A stretch of DNA of 64,000 nucleotides from Paraburkholderia sp. HP33-1 (lineage in GTDB: Bacteria; Pseudomonadota; Gammaproteobacteria; Burkholderiales; Burkholderiaceae): the NCBI RefSeq assembly GCF_021390595.1, contig NZ_JAJEJR010000003.1, forward strand, positions 372,001-436,000, read 5' to 3'. Each line of letters starts with the position of its first letter. Position 1 is the first letter of the stretch. Below, piece by piece: positions 15,902 through 24,747 of the stretch. The notes under the pieces were generated by a model. It worked only from the letters and a program-made list of their open reading frames with translations. It was not told where the DNA came from and made no database searches. The translations under genes and the position numbers were made by a program.

Positions 15902-15952
15902 CTATAGGCAAGTAATCTGTTGCATTTACTATAGGCAAGAGATTGCTTGCAT
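15902..15952 (-). promoter_or_regulatory. tandem operator for the ArsR regulator
   Basis: A 24-bp unit CTATAGGCAAGNNATNNNTTGCAT is repeated directly with a 27-bp period (15902-15925 and 15929-15952). Each unit contains a dyad GCAA-N8-TTGC (15908-15923 and 15935-15950). The site starts 7 bp from the arsR start codon, the position expected for autoregulation. Confidence 0.7.
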
Positions 15953-16482
15953 GTCAAGGTGACGCGAGGAATTTCGATCGGGCTTATATCGGGGCACAAC
16001 AAAGTCTGCGGGATCGTTAGACTCGTCGTTCGGGTGCAACAAAGTCTGCGGCAACGGGAAAAATCGTGGTGCGGCGCAATATTTTGTATTGTAAAAACTA
16101 TTGAAATTGAGATTTAAATAGTCTTTGTGCTTTCCGCAGTGACGGTTATTTGGGGGCGATTCGATGAGACCAGGGGTGTCCGATTCGGCGTGCCGGAAAA
16201 CACGCGTGTGATCCCGCAATGACGGGGTATTTCTGTGTTTTTGTGCAGTATCATCGAGCCGCAACGTCTGATTCCGATTTCGCCCGCGCTGCCTGAAGAA
16301 TGGCGTGAGTTGTGGAACCGGAATCGCCTGCAGTGCAGCGCCTTGGTGAGCGCCGCGCGGCATCCGGCACCTAGCTTTCCTCGCGCATCCGGTAAGTGCA
16401 TGGCATCATTCCGACCGTGACGCACGGCCACGCGTGCCAATACCCGTGAGCGCCTTCAACCAATTTCGATTACGACTTTTTA
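15953..16482. other. gene-free stretch at the left edge of the accessory region
   Basis: No convincing gene is seen on either strand. Base composition drops toward AT-rich around 16060-16130. The only structure noted is a short direct repeat (annotated separately). The stretch separates GC-rich backbone genes from the clearly AT-richer nuclease gene. Confidence 0.6.
15997..16051 (+). repeat. 15-bp direct repeat at the accessory-region border
   Basis: CAACAAAGTCTGCGG occurs at 15997-16011 and again at 16037-16051, a 40-bp period. It could be a regulatory or recombination-linked repeat or chance duplication; no third copy was noticed in the window. Confidence 0.5.
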
Positions 16483-17391
16483 ATGTTTTGGACTCAGGTA
16501 TCGCTTCTTCCGGTCATGTGGTGGAACACAGGTCTTTCGCCGCCCATCCCGAAACTTGATAGTACGGACGCCGATCGCGAATTTGTCGCAGAGGAAATCA
16601 AAACGATGCATAGCCAGACACCGATTGGTATTTTCGGGCTCGGTGAAGTCTGCTCAAATGACCTGTCGTTAATTATGGCTAAATTGGACGATAAAAGCAT
16701 TGAGCTTGTAGACAGCACGGATCGGACCAAAAGGCTAAAACATGACACGGCATTGCTCTACGACACAAGCCGCCTGACCTTGGAATCACAAAGAACACAT
16801 ATAACCAACATCGATGGAAAACGGTTAAAAGTTGCGAAACGTGCAAGGTTCAAAACGTTTCTGGGCGGCAAGATAGACGTGTTTTACTCGCACTGGCCGA
16901 GCCGACTTACGATGGAAGAATCGAATCCCAAACGGGCACAGTTGGGGATCGCACTCAGGGGTGCGATTGATAGCACCATGACGGCAGACGGTTACTATAT
17001 CTTGATGGGCGACTACAACGACGACCCTTCCTCTCCGTCACTAGCATACTATCTACGAGCTACACGAGATCGGACTTTGGCGACGAAGCGCGATCGCACA
17101 CCCTACAACCCTTTCTGGCGGAAGCTTGGCGAATCGATACACCATGAAGACTCGACCGGGGATAACAGTGTGTGCGGAACCTGCTTCTACAGTGGCGGGG
17201 ACTACTCCCAATGGCATACCTTCGATCAAGTCATCTTTTCCTCCGCATTTTTGGGAAATGGACAGATGACACTAGAGGAACGATACACCGACGTGATGGC
17301 GTCAGACGAACTAAAGTTGCGGATTAAGCGTGAACGGTTTGACCATTTTCCCGTTCTCAGTTGCATTTCTCTGCGGAGCAAAAAAACATGA
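16483..17391 (+). CDS. endonuclease/exonuclease/phosphatase (EEP) fold protein
   Basis: A 302-residue protein with the full motif set of the EEP (DNase I-like) fold: Asn15 in MWWNTG, Glu55 in GLGEV, His137 in FYSHWPSR, Asp177 and Asn179 in MGDYND, Asp in TFDQVIF (about 250) and Asp287-His288 in RFDHFP near the end. These residues bind the metal and the scissile phosphate, so it should be an active phosphodiesterase, possibly a nuclease. No signal peptide is seen. It is AT-richer than the backbone and its stop overlaps the start of an unknown gene (ATGA at 17388). Ribosome sites are poor for ATG 16483; ATG 16516 is an alternative. Target unknown. Confidence 0.75.
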   Translation: MFWTQVSLLPVMWWNTGLSPPIPKLDSTDADREFVAEEIKTMHSQTPIGIFGLGEVCSNDLSLIMAKLDDKSIELVDSTDRTKRLKHDTALLYDTSRLTLESQRTHITNIDGKRLKVAKRARFKTFLGGKIDVFYSHWPSRLTMEESNPKRAQLGIALRGAIDSTMTADGYYILMGDYNDDPSSPSLAYYLRATRDRTLATKRDRTPYNPFWRKLGESIHHEDSTGDNSVCGTCFYSGGDYSQWHTFDQVIFSSAFLGNGQMTLEERYTDVMASDELKLRIKRERFDHFPVLSCISLRSKKT

Positions 17392-17876
17392 CGGACTTCA
17401 GACAGGCATTTATACAAGGTCAAGAGGCGGTTGACCGCGCGAAGATCGCAAGGAAGGAAATCTTGCAGACTTTCGCTCGCTTGTTCAAAGACATTGCCGA
17501 TGTCACCAACGGTGCGATTGAGATGAAGTTTCAGACGTTCCCCAAAGGAGGAGCCTACGGTAGTGCTTTCCTAGCACTAACGTTAGCCACGTCCAAGCTT
17601 ATCCGCGACGCTGAGCCAATTCCGTCAGAAGAATGGATAATAGCAAGGAATACTAACGGAACCGATGCCAAGCGGGTGAAGTTGGCACGTTGGACGCAGT
17701 CGGATTCTGGGTATCCTTGCAACATACGGTATTCAGAAGTTGATGACAATATTCATAACCTAGCGAGCCTGGAAACCGCATTAGCGAACTTTCTCGCAAA
17801 TGCCTGGGTAGGGGAGCAAATACAGAGATTGTCAGCTCCGAATTCTCAGGGTGACACGGAACCTTCGGAACCTTAA
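17388..17876 (+). CDS. unknown protein coupled to the EEP nuclease
   Basis: A 162-residue protein I do not recognise. The N-terminal 45 residues look helical and charged (QEAVDRAKIARKEILQTFAR), the middle has GGAYGSAFLALTLATSK and the C-terminal half includes a WTQSDSGYPCNIRY strand-like segment followed by a helix. It has no membrane segment or signal peptide. GGAG lies upstream of the ATG, which overlaps the stop of the EEP gene, so the two are made together; it could be a regulator, inhibitor or targeting subunit of the nuclease. The 3' end overlaps a remnant on the opposite strand. Confidence 0.65.
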   Translation: MTDFRQAFIQGQEAVDRAKIARKEILQTFARLFKDIADVTNGAIEMKFQTFPKGGAYGSAFLALTLATSKLIRDAEPIPSEEWIIARNTNGTDAKRVKLARWTQSDSGYPCNIRYSEVDDNIHNLASLETALANFLANAWVGEQIQRLSAPNSQGDTEPSEP

Positions 17877-18149
17877 ACTCAAAAAAATTTCCTCACTGCA
17901 TTCGATTTCATTGAACGGGATCGGCGACGACGACGCTATCAGCATCAGTTCGCCCTTTACCTGCTTGACGTTGGCCTGCGGGTAGACGGCGAGTGCCTCA
18001 CGCATCGCGGCTAGAAATTTCTTTTTGATATTCTTGTTGACTCCTGGTCCCGTGTACTCCTGTCCGAACTGGTCGCGCAGGTTTGCTCAATAAAAGACAA
18101 CCGGACGTCCCTCGATCCGCGTACCTCCGGCGCGAATGAACGTCAACAG
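17877..18149 (-). pseudogene. decayed C-terminal part of a protein resembling a plasmid replication initiator
   Basis: Reading the minus strand from 18149, a coherent frame gives TFIRAGGTRIEGRPVVFY, an in-frame TGA (18087-18089), then ANLRDQFGQEYTGPG, NKNIKKKFLAAMREALAVYP and QANVKQVKGELMLIASSSP. The stretch has the look of the C-terminal region of plasmid RepA-type initiators, but I assign this from memory of the family only. There is no start codon and the frame is stopped upstream, so it is a remnant. The likely original codon at the stop is CGA (Arg). Confidence 0.45.
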
Positions 18150-18438
18150 TCAACTTGGAACTTTGTTCGCTCAAGTTGGAACCTTGGTGCCGCAAGGCAA
18201 CAGCGTCTAACTGAGCCGATGCTAGTGAGACTAGTAAGTCCCGCCAAGGGATCTTCGTTCTGTCGAAGTTCGCGTCTGGAGCTCGCTCGGGACGCGGCGT
18301 CTCTTGAACATCCGCGACGCGTCAATGCGAACGACCTTGCGCTGCGGTGTTTCGTTTGCGGAATTTCCCTGCAGTGATGCATCATTCACATCACCTCGAG
18401 ATTCGTATAGCCACTATATAAGCCAGCCTAGGAGAAAA

Positions 18439-18720
18439 ATGGATTTCCAACAATTTCAGGCGATGATGGCAAATTTTGCTGCTGAATACCTCGACCCAAT
18501 CGTCAAGGCAAAAAATGCGCGCGAAGAATTTGAACGTGCAACTGATAACGCGTTTCGCGATATTTTCTCTGGTTACACAGAAATGACTTCGACAATCGAC
18601 GCACTTGATCTGGTCGCAACATTGGTCTCAGTTCGTTCGCCTCGATCCAATAAGGTAAAAAACGATGATTACATAAAGTTCCGCATCTGCAGGAGATATA
18701 TATGCTGGAACAACGCATGA
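18439..18720 (+). CDS. small unknown protein
   Basis: A 93-residue frame with a good ribosome site (TAGGAGAAAA) before ATG 18439. The first 65 residues are helical and charged (MDFQQFQAMMANFAAEYLDP); the tail is Cys/Arg-rich and overlaps the next small gene by 19 nt, so the tail may be the product of a frameshift. No family recognised. It lies between the replication-type remnant and the IS5 element. Confidence 0.45.
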   Translation: MDFQQFQAMMANFAAEYLDPIVKAKNAREEFERATDNAFRDIFSGYTEMTSTIDALDLVATLVSVRSPRSNKVKNDDYIKFRICRRYICWNNA

Positions 18721-18962
18721 CTGCGTATGCGAACAAAATATCTCGTTTGTATCGAAATACAGATCTTCCCTCAATGGTGAGGACGATTGTTTACGAACCA
18801 CTAGAAACGATCATCCGCGCACGCGGTAGTCACGTCTACGCGCGCCGGTATACGGATGAAGATCTCGATTCGGTGGCGACTTTGGCGCTATTCCGTCGTG
18901 TAGATCATCATTTTGGGGATGATTTGGATTTTGAGTACAAACGGACGCAGATGAAATGGTGA
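18702..18962 (+). CDS. small unknown protein
   Basis: An 86-residue frame with AGGAG seven nt before ATG 18702. It contains YANKISRLYRN and VYEPLETIIRARG and a C-terminal acidic part; no family recognised. It overlaps the preceding small gene. It ends 76 bp before the IS5 terminal repeat, so it may once have been longer or followed by other genes. Confidence 0.45.
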   Translation: MLEQRMTAYANKISRLYRNTDLPSMVRTIVYEPLETIIRARGSHVYARRYTDEDLDSVATLALFRRVDHHFGDDLDFEYKRTQMKW

Positions 18963-19038
18963 AAAAATATAAATAAAAATAACTCCGAAATTCGAAAAAT
19001 TGTCGACAATTATTTTTCATTGATCTCTGCTGTAATTA

Positions 19039-20520
19039 GTCCGCCCTGAATAAAGCTTTTTGTCCGTCGTCGGCATCAGACGACGGGCGTTGTCTGATCG
19101 ACAGAAGCAAACAACGCGACAAGAACGAGGGCGCAAAAAAACCGCAGCGTCCTGAGGATCATTCGCAGGTTGTGGCCAGCGCCGCACAGCACCGCGTGCA
19201 TCGCGTCACCGAGCGTACCTTTCAGCCAGTTCCGGTCGAGCTTTCCGTCCGTCTTCATGTGGCCGATGGCCGGCTCGATCGCACTGCGCCGTCTGATCAT
19301 CGCCCGTAATCCCCGCGTAATGCCTCGCCGCAGCCCTGGGTGGTAGATCTTCACCCCTTCGATGTCCACACCCTTGTAGCCACGGTCGACGACGGCGATT
19401 TCCGGCGTGATGTCGCTTAGAATCGCCGCCTGCTCCAGCGCTTCTGCAAGCGTGTGTCCATCGTACGGGTTGCCCGGCATCGAGCGCATGCCAACAACAA
19501 GGCCTTCCTTGTGCGTCGTCGTGATCGACACCTTCACACCGAACTCGTATGGGGTTCGGGCTTTGCCCTTCGCCAGACATTCAACTTCCGGTGCGTGAAG
19601 CGCGTAGAGCTTGTTTTTGTCCTTCGGCCTCTGCAACAGGATCCGCTTCGTGCGCCCGACCAGTTCCTCCAAGGACACACGGCTTCCTTCGGATACCGAA
19701 TCAATCTGCCGCTCCACGTCACGCATCACTCGACCCACACGCGAGCGCAGCGTACACAGCACCTTCTTCATGCGTTTGTATTGCTTTGCATGAGCGTAGC
19801 GGCCAATCTGACGCTCCAGGCGCGGCGCCTCGCGGTTGTAGTTCTGTCTCAGTTTCAGGCCGTGGCGCGCTGCAGCCTTCACCAGATGTTCGCGACACCG
19901 CTCGAGCAGGCGTGAATCCGTCGGGCGCGCGACCGCCTTTTGCATGACAGTGGTGTCGACGATCACGCGCTTCACGCTCGCAGCCTTGATCACGCCGCCA
20001 CGTTTTGCTGCCTCAATCGTCTCAGCGAGCAGCTCTTCAACACCAGCTTTTCCCAGCCACTTGCGCCAGCGCGTCAGGCTCGACGGATCGATTGGCGGTT
20101 CGGTCTGCAGGTACGTCTCGCCGGTGAACACCTGCCAGTACGGATTTTCCACCCATTGCCAGACGACCTCTTCGTCGGACAGATCAAATGCGTGCTGCAG
20201 ATACAGCAGACCGGCGATCAGCCTGGGCGATGTCGCCGGTCGCCCCTTGCGCGACACGAAGCTTTCGCTCATCGCGACGCCCAGCCTATCCCAGTTGATC
20301 AGGTCAGCCAGCCGTACCAGCGGATGTTTCAGATTGATCTGTTCGCGCAGCGGTTGCCGGAAGAAATCTCCTTCAGTCACAGGCGTCTTGGGACCCATCC
20401 GCACCTCATCAGAATTTGCAGGATTCTCACGTTAATGTGCCAGGTTCCTGCAAATATAACAACACCATTTCGGCCTCAAAGCTCCGCTGCACGGGGCTCG
20501 CCGAATTGTTCAGGCTCGAC
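19039..20520 (-). mobile_element. IS5-family insertion sequence
   Basis: A 1482-bp element with one transposase gene. Imperfect terminal repeats start GTCCGCCCTGAATAA (left) and GTCGAGCCTGAACAA (right, reverse complement), 11 of 15 identical. TAATTA lies directly outside both ends (19033-19038 and 20521-20526) and is a candidate target duplication. The element appears complete. Confidence 0.75.
19076..20404 (-). CDS. IS5-family transposase
   Basis: A 442-residue DDE transposase. The N-terminal DUF772-like region reads SPRLIAGLLYLQHAFDLSDEEVVWQWVENPYWQ; the catalytic Asp positions appear in VIVDTTVMQKA (about residue 150) and AVVDRGYKG (about 345), and the Glu in RRSAIEPAIGHMKTDG (about 390). 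The protein is intact and in frame, so the element could still move. No neighbouring function is implied. Confidence 0.9.
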   Translation of the reverse strand: MRMGPKTPVTEGDFFRQPLREQINLKHPLVRLADLINWDRLGVAMSESFVSRKGRPATSPRLIAGLLYLQHAFDLSDEEVVWQWVENPYWQVFTGETYLQTEPPIDPSSLTRWRKWLGKAGVEELLAETIEAAKRGGVIKAASVKRVIVDTTVMQKAVARPTDSRLLERCREHLVKAAARHGLKLRQNYNREAPRLERQIGRYAHAKQYKRMKKVLCTLRSRVGRVMRDVERQIDSVSEGSRVSLEELVGRTKRILLQRPKDKNKLYALHAPEVECLAKGKARTPYEFGVKVSITTTHKEGLVVGMRSMPGNPYDGHTLAEALEQAAILSDITPEIAVVDRGYKGVDIEGVKIYHPGLRRGITRGLRAMIRRRSAIEPAIGHMKTDGKLDRNWLKGTLGDAMHAVLCGAGHNLRMILRTLRFFCALVLVALFASVDQTTPVV

Positions 20521-20619
20521 TAATTAGTGTCAACTCTAGTGTGGTGAGTTACAAATTCATTGTATTATTTTCGCCGCGTCCTAGAGTGCTATGTGTGGCA
20601 CGGATACGAGGAGGTGGCG

Positions 20620-21705
20620 ATGAGCGGACGGCCCAAACGGGAACTCGTGCTGAGCGAATCGGAATTCGAGCAACTGAAGGCGCTGACGATGCGGCGCAAG
20701 ACAGCACAGGCGTTGGCGTTGCGGGCGCGCATCGTGCTGGCTTGTGCCGAAGGGATGGACAACAAGACGGTCGCGGCGAAACTGCAGCTTACGCAGCAAA
20801 CTGTCTCTAAATGGCGCACGCGATTTGTCGCAGACCGTGTAGACGGACTGCTTGACGCGCCACGCCCCGGTGCACCCAGGACAATCGATGACACGCATGT
20901 CGATGCGGTCATCGCGAAGACGCTCGAGTCCGTGCCTGCCGGGGCGACGCACTGGAGCACGCGCACGATGGCCCGGGAGATGAAGCTCTCGCAGACGGCG
21001 GTGTCGCGGATCTGGCGTGCCTTCGGACTGCAGCCGCATCGGCAGGAGACGTTCAAGCTCTCTAGCGATCCGTTGTTCGTCGACAAGGTGCGCGATATTG
21101 TCGGCCTGTACCTGGATCCGCCGCTCAAGGCGATGGTGCTGTGCGTTGACGAGAAGAGCCAGATACAGGCATTGGACCGCACGCAGCCCATATTGCCGTT
21201 GGCCCCAGGCATTCCCGCGCGACGGACTCACGACTACATGCGTCACGGCACGACCACGCTATTTGCTGCGCTGGACATTGTCACTGGCGAAGTGATCGGC
21301 GAGGTGCACCGGCGCCATCGCAGCAGCGAATTCCTGCGTTTCCTGCGCACCATCGAAGCCAATGTGCCGCCCCACCTGGATGTGCATCTGGTGATGGACA
21401 ATTACGGCACACACAAGACTCCCTCGATCAAGGCGTGGTTCGCTCGTCATCCCCGCTTCCAGATTCACTTCACACCCACCTCGGCGTCGTGGCTCAATCA
21501 GGTCGAACGCTGGTTCGCCACGCTTACCGAAAGGTACCTTCGTCGCGGCACGCATCGTTCGACGCGCCAGCTCGAAGATGCAATCCGGCACTACCTTGAC
21601 GTCTACAACGCCCACCCCCAGCCGTTCATCTGGAGCAAGTCGGCCGACGAGATCCTGGCTAGTCTCGAACGGTTTTGTGTGCGCGTTCAGAAGGCCGCGG
21701 GATGA
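20620..21705 (+). CDS. IS630-family transposase
   Basis: A 361-residue protein. The N-terminal helix-turn-helix region reads [22 protein letters not shown], a second one is [16 protein letters not shown], and the DDE catalytic domain shows [15 protein letters not shown] (about residue 180), [10 protein letters not shown] (about 265) and [16 protein letters not shown] (about 300), the IS630 pattern. GAGGAGG precedes ATG 20620. It is intact. Confidence 0.92.
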   Translation: MSGRPKRELVLSESEFEQLKALTMRRKTAQALALRARIVLACAEGMDNKTVAAKLQLTQQTVSKWRTRFVADRVDGLLDAPRPGAPRTIDDTHVDAVIAKTLESVPAGATHWSTRTMAREMKLSQTAVSRIWRAFGLQPHRQETFKLSSDPLFVDKVRDIVGLYLDPPLKAMVLCVDEKSQIQALDRTQPILPLAPGIPARRTHDYMRHGTTTLFAALDIVTGEVIGEVHRRHRSSEFLRFLRTIEANVPPHLDVHLVMDNYGTHKTPSIKAWFARHPRFQIHFTPTSASWLNQVERWFATLTERYLRRGTHRSTRQLEDAIRHYLDVYNAHPQPFIWSKSADEILASLERFCVRVQKAAG

Positions 21706-21953
21706 ATGTCATGAATATCAATACCGACGCGATCGACGAAGCCGCCCTGGCACTTCTCTACCTGACCCTGCACGATCAGTATCGCGCGTGGAAGGGCTTC
21801 GACTGGGACGTGCTGAATCGCCTTTACGAAAAGGGCTTCATCTGCGACCCGGTCAACAAGACGAAGTCGGTGGTCTTTACCGAGGAAGGGTTATGTGAGT
21901 CCGAGCGGCTATTCAGGCAACATTTCGTTATCCCGGACCGCTCGAACAACTAA
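21702..21953 (+). CDS. DUF6429 family protein, IS630 passenger
   Basis: An 83-residue protein with [32 protein letters not shown] and KSVVFTEEG, the DUF6429 pattern. It overlaps the transposase stop (ATGA) and lies inside the terminal repeats, so it moves with the element. The role is unknown; a part in transposition control is possible. Confidence 0.75.
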   Translation: MNVMNINTDAIDEAALALLYLTLHDQYRAWKGFDWDVLNRLYEKGFICDPVNKTKSVVFTEEGLCESERLFRQHFVIPDRSNN

Positions 21954-21982
21954 TGCAATGAACTTCTAACTCACGACACTAG

Positions 21983-22319
21983 GATATTCTTTCCTGATCG
22001 CGGTTAGGATGTTTGCGCTCCCGATCCTGCCGCCAAGGATGCTGGACTCCTGCTGGTACCGATATGTATGAGGCGCTCATTGCCTCTCCATGATCACCGG
22101 AGAAAGTTTTTCTCTCAGAATCAGAAATATAGATAGAAGGGACAAGTATCTCTAACGGAGTCGTGCTGTCCTCCAGTGGAAGCGAAGCTGCCGCTCATAC
22201 CGCTCTGGGTCCGATTTCAGGAAAGCTGACCATAGCCACCGTAGGCGGAAAGTTGTGCCAGCGGCAACTTTGGCCGAAACGCGCGCGTTCTACGTGGTGG
22301 CAAGAACCTTCCAAGTATC
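21983..22319. other. gene-free stretch after the IS630 element
   Basis: No gene, known repeat or RNA is recognised. Short open frames here (for example 22163-22345, +) lack a ribosome site and family features. Confidence 0.5.
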
Positions 22320-22796
22320 TCATTCGGACGCAAGGTTTTCGTTGAATGTCGTACGCCACAACTCGAACATCGCGTTTTTTCCCTCAAGAGTTTGACTCTG
22401 GAATCCTCGATCGTTGAGCACCGCTTCGAGAGACCGAAGGCAACTTGTTATTTCGGGGAATCTAGTCAACATTTTATCGATGTAAGCTTTGGCCGGCTTT
22501 GAGAAAGTGCTGCCTGCGCTGACCAGAGCGTGCTGCAAACGGACGTTATCCGTCACGAGTATGTCCGGTGGAGAGTCCTTGTCTGCCAACTCACAGATTG
22601 CTTTGTGCTCCCAGGCAGATCCGGGATTGTCGAATATCCTGAGGCATAAACAGGAGGGGCGTGGAATTTCGAACACGAATAACCAGCTGGCAGAGGGAAC
22701 GCCTACATACTTACCGGCGTATGTGGTGATAAACCAAATCCGAGTGTCATTGCCAAAATCGGCGAACTCCAATTCCATGTATGGCAGTTGGACCAT
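22320..22796 (-). CDS. unknown protein in the accessory region
   Basis: A 158-residue frame with GGAG before ATG 22796. The N-terminal half looks like beta strands (MELEFADFGNDTRIWFITTY, ASWLFVFEIPRPSCLCLRIF), the C-terminal half helical (PAKAYIDKMLTRFPEIT, LRSLEAVLNDRG). No family recognised, no signal peptide. It is a single gene pointing at the IS elements and is lower in GC than the backbone. Confidence 0.55.
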   Translation of the reverse strand: MVQLPYMELEFADFGNDTRIWFITTYAGKYVGVPSASWLFVFEIPRPSCLCLRIFDNPGSAWEHKAICELADKDSPPDILVTDNVRLQHALVSAGSTFSKPAKAYIDKMLTRFPEITSCLRSLEAVLNDRGFQSQTLEGKNAMFELWRTTFNENLASE

Positions 22797-23262
22797 TTGC
22801 TTCTCCGTGAGATGAGGGTTCGAAAAACATTACTTCACGGATTCTCGATGAAGGGATGTTAGTCTGTTAGGATCGCAGGGTCCATTCCGAGGAGCTTGTC
22901 CCCGATTTTTCAATCAATGTTAATTCACACGAATTTGAAAGAACGGGATACGAAGTCAGAACTTCTTCGACAGTTGCGCATATCTGTCGACAGTAGCGGT
23001 AGGTAAGTGCCTAAGGACTGGACCGTTTGGGCGCTTGACTCTTCGAGCTATGTGGCTGTACTTGTGTGATGGCTGTTGGTCGACATGGTTTCTCTAGGAA
23101 GGGCTGGTGTGGTTCGTCGAACGGTCGTCCCACCGTCCCCCACCGAAAGTCTGCAAAGGTCGACGAGCATCCAAGACGGAACGCTTGGAGTCAATCGGTC
23201 ACAAGCGTCATGTCTGACATCTCTTCCGGTCTACTGATGTATTTGTCTCGATTCAACGCCGG
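22797..23262. other. gene-free stretch upstream of the recombinase 3' end
   Basis: No supportable gene. It probably holds the promoter of the minus-strand unknown gene at 22796. Short open frames such as 23066-23266 (+) lack coding character. A recombination site for the adjacent recombinase could lie here, but none was recognised. Confidence 0.5.
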
Positions 23263-24747
23263 CTAACTTCGTGTCGGAAAACTCCCCTCGACAAACGCCC
23301 GCGCCTCGGCCTGTCCGGTGCGCGCATACGCCGCCGTCGTCTGCACTGACGCGTGTCCCAGCAGCGCCTGCGCGACCGGTAACGGCACGCCGTGATCAAC
23401 CACGAGCGTGCGTGCATAGCCGTGCCGCAGCCAGTGGGTGGAGGCGGCCTCCAGGCCCGCGCGCATCGCAGGGTCCTCCACCGGCACACGGGTCGCGGAC
23501 AAGGCAAATAACGCCCGGACCTCGTCGTAGAGGCCGCTCGGTCCCAGCGCCCGGCCGCGCTCACTGTGGATCAGCGGCAGGCGTTCATCCGCGGGCGGAT
23601 CGGGCGGCAGTCCCACCGCGCGCCGGTACGTCCGCAGCGCAGGCAGACAGGCGGTGGGCAGGGGGATCGCACGCAGCCGCTGGCCTTTGCCCAGCACGTG
23701 CAGGGTCCACTGTCCGGCCTCATCGACTTCCACGTGCGGCAGCGCCCGTTCCTCATCCCAGACCAGTTCGGCGAGCCGCACGCCGGCGAAGCGGTAGAGC
23801 GCCCAGATCGCGCAGCGCCTTAGCCAGAGAACCGGCGGTATATCGGGTGGCGCGTCCCCGGCGGCGACGGCATCGCAGTGGGTGAGCGCGGCGTCCGGGA
23901 GGAACCGTACCGGTGTCCAGGTCATGCGCGCGCGACGCCCGGCGGCGAGTCCCTCGGCCGGATTGACCGTCAGATAGCCGGTGCGGTGCCACCACGCGAA
24001 CAGGCTCGAGACGGCGGCGAGCGCCCGGGAAACAGTCGCCGGCGCCGACCGCGTGACGTTGCCGGCCGGATCCGGCCGGGGCGCCTGCAGCGCGTCCCGG
24101 TACGCAATCAGCTCCTGCCGGGTGAGATCCGAGAAGGGGCCCAGGCGCTCGTGCCGGCACCAGGCGGCGAGGCGGCGCAGCTCCGTCACGTACGCGCGCC
24201 GGGTGTGCGGGGAGTGCGACGCGCGTTCGCGCAGGAAGAGTTTGACGGCCTGCCCATCGTCGGCCACCCCCAGGGTGTTGGTGAGCGGCACCGGATTCGC
24301 GAAGCGTCCGGCGCGCGCGAGCCACGCCGGCTCTACCCCGGCGGGTAGCGGCGCGAGATCCTGGCTGACGGCCCCGGCGCGCGTGACGGGTGTGCTGTTC
24401 TGTGCTTCATCTGGCGTCGCGGGACGGAAGCGCCGACGGTGCTGCCGCAGGGTGCGCTCGAGCACGGTGACGTCGGAGGGGGCCGAGGCTTCCGGCGCGA
24501 CCCGCAACCGCCCGCGCTCCCAGTATTCGATGGCGGCATCGTGCTCGAGCAGCAGTGCGAACACGGCGGGGTGCTCGCGCTTCGCGTCGGCGAGCGACGG
24601 GCAGCCGCGCTTGAGCGCCGTAAGGGTCCAGCGGGTATACAGCGGGTGCCCGAGCGCGTGGGTCAGGTATTCCAGTGCGGCATCCACGGAGTCAGGCAGA
24701 CGCTGTGGGGGGCGGCAGCCGGTGTCGAGCCAGTCGGACGGGTTCAT
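23263..24747 (-). CDS. tyrosine recombinase / phage-type integrase
   Basis: A 494-residue site-specific recombinase. An N-terminal unknown region (1-165) is followed by a SAM-like core-binding domain (SPHTRRAYVTELRRLAAW, about 190) and the catalytic domain: Arg in RFAGVRLAELVW (about 325), His-x-x-Arg in HWLRHGYART (about 440), His in LLGHASVQTTAAYAR (about 470) with Tyr as nucleophile. AGGAG precedes ATG 24747, which overlaps the stop of the KfrA-like gene. The open frame extends to 25221 but that is a shadow of the upstream gene. Coupling to a KfrA-like protein suggests a plasmid resolution or maintenance role rather than prophage integration. Confidence 0.85.
   Translation of the reverse strand: MNPSDWLDTGCRPPQRLPDSVDAALEYLTHALGHPLYTRWTLTALKRGCPSLADAKREHPAVFALLLEHDAAIEYWERGRLRVAPEASAPSDVTVLERTLRQHRRRFRPATPDEAQNSTPVTRAGAVSQDLAPLPAGVEPAWLARAGRFANPVPLTNTLGVADDGQAVKLFLRERASHSPHTRRAYVTELRRLAAWCRHERLGPFSDLTRQELIAYRDALQAPRPDPAGNVTRSAPATVSRALAAVSSLFAWWHRTGYLTVNPAEGLAAGRRARMTWTPVRFLPDAALTHCDAVAAGDAPPDIPPVLWLRRCAIWALYRFAGVRLAELVWDEERALPHVEVDEAGQWTLHVLGKGQRLRAIPLPTACLPALRTYRRAVGLPPDPPADERLPLIHSERGRALGPSGLYDEVRALFALSATRVPVEDPAMRAGLEAASTHWLRHGYARTLVVDHGVPLPVAQALLGHASVQTTAAYARTGQAEARAFVEGSFPTRS

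Larger units (their letters stand above)
20536..21982 (+). mobile_element. IS630-family insertion sequence with passenger gene
   Basis: A 1447-bp element bounded by 25-bp inverted repeats: left 20536-20560 and right 21958-21982, 22 of 25 positions identical (CTAGTGTGGTGAGTTA at left, CTAGTGTCGTGAGTTA at right). The ends contain TA, the known IS630 target. It holds a transposase and a DUF6429 gene, and lies 15 bp from the IS5 element. Confidence 0.85.

Noticed and set aside
23066..23266. Open frame of 66 codons between the unknown gene and the recombinase
   Set aside because: No ribosome site and no family features, and it ends at the recombinase 3' end.
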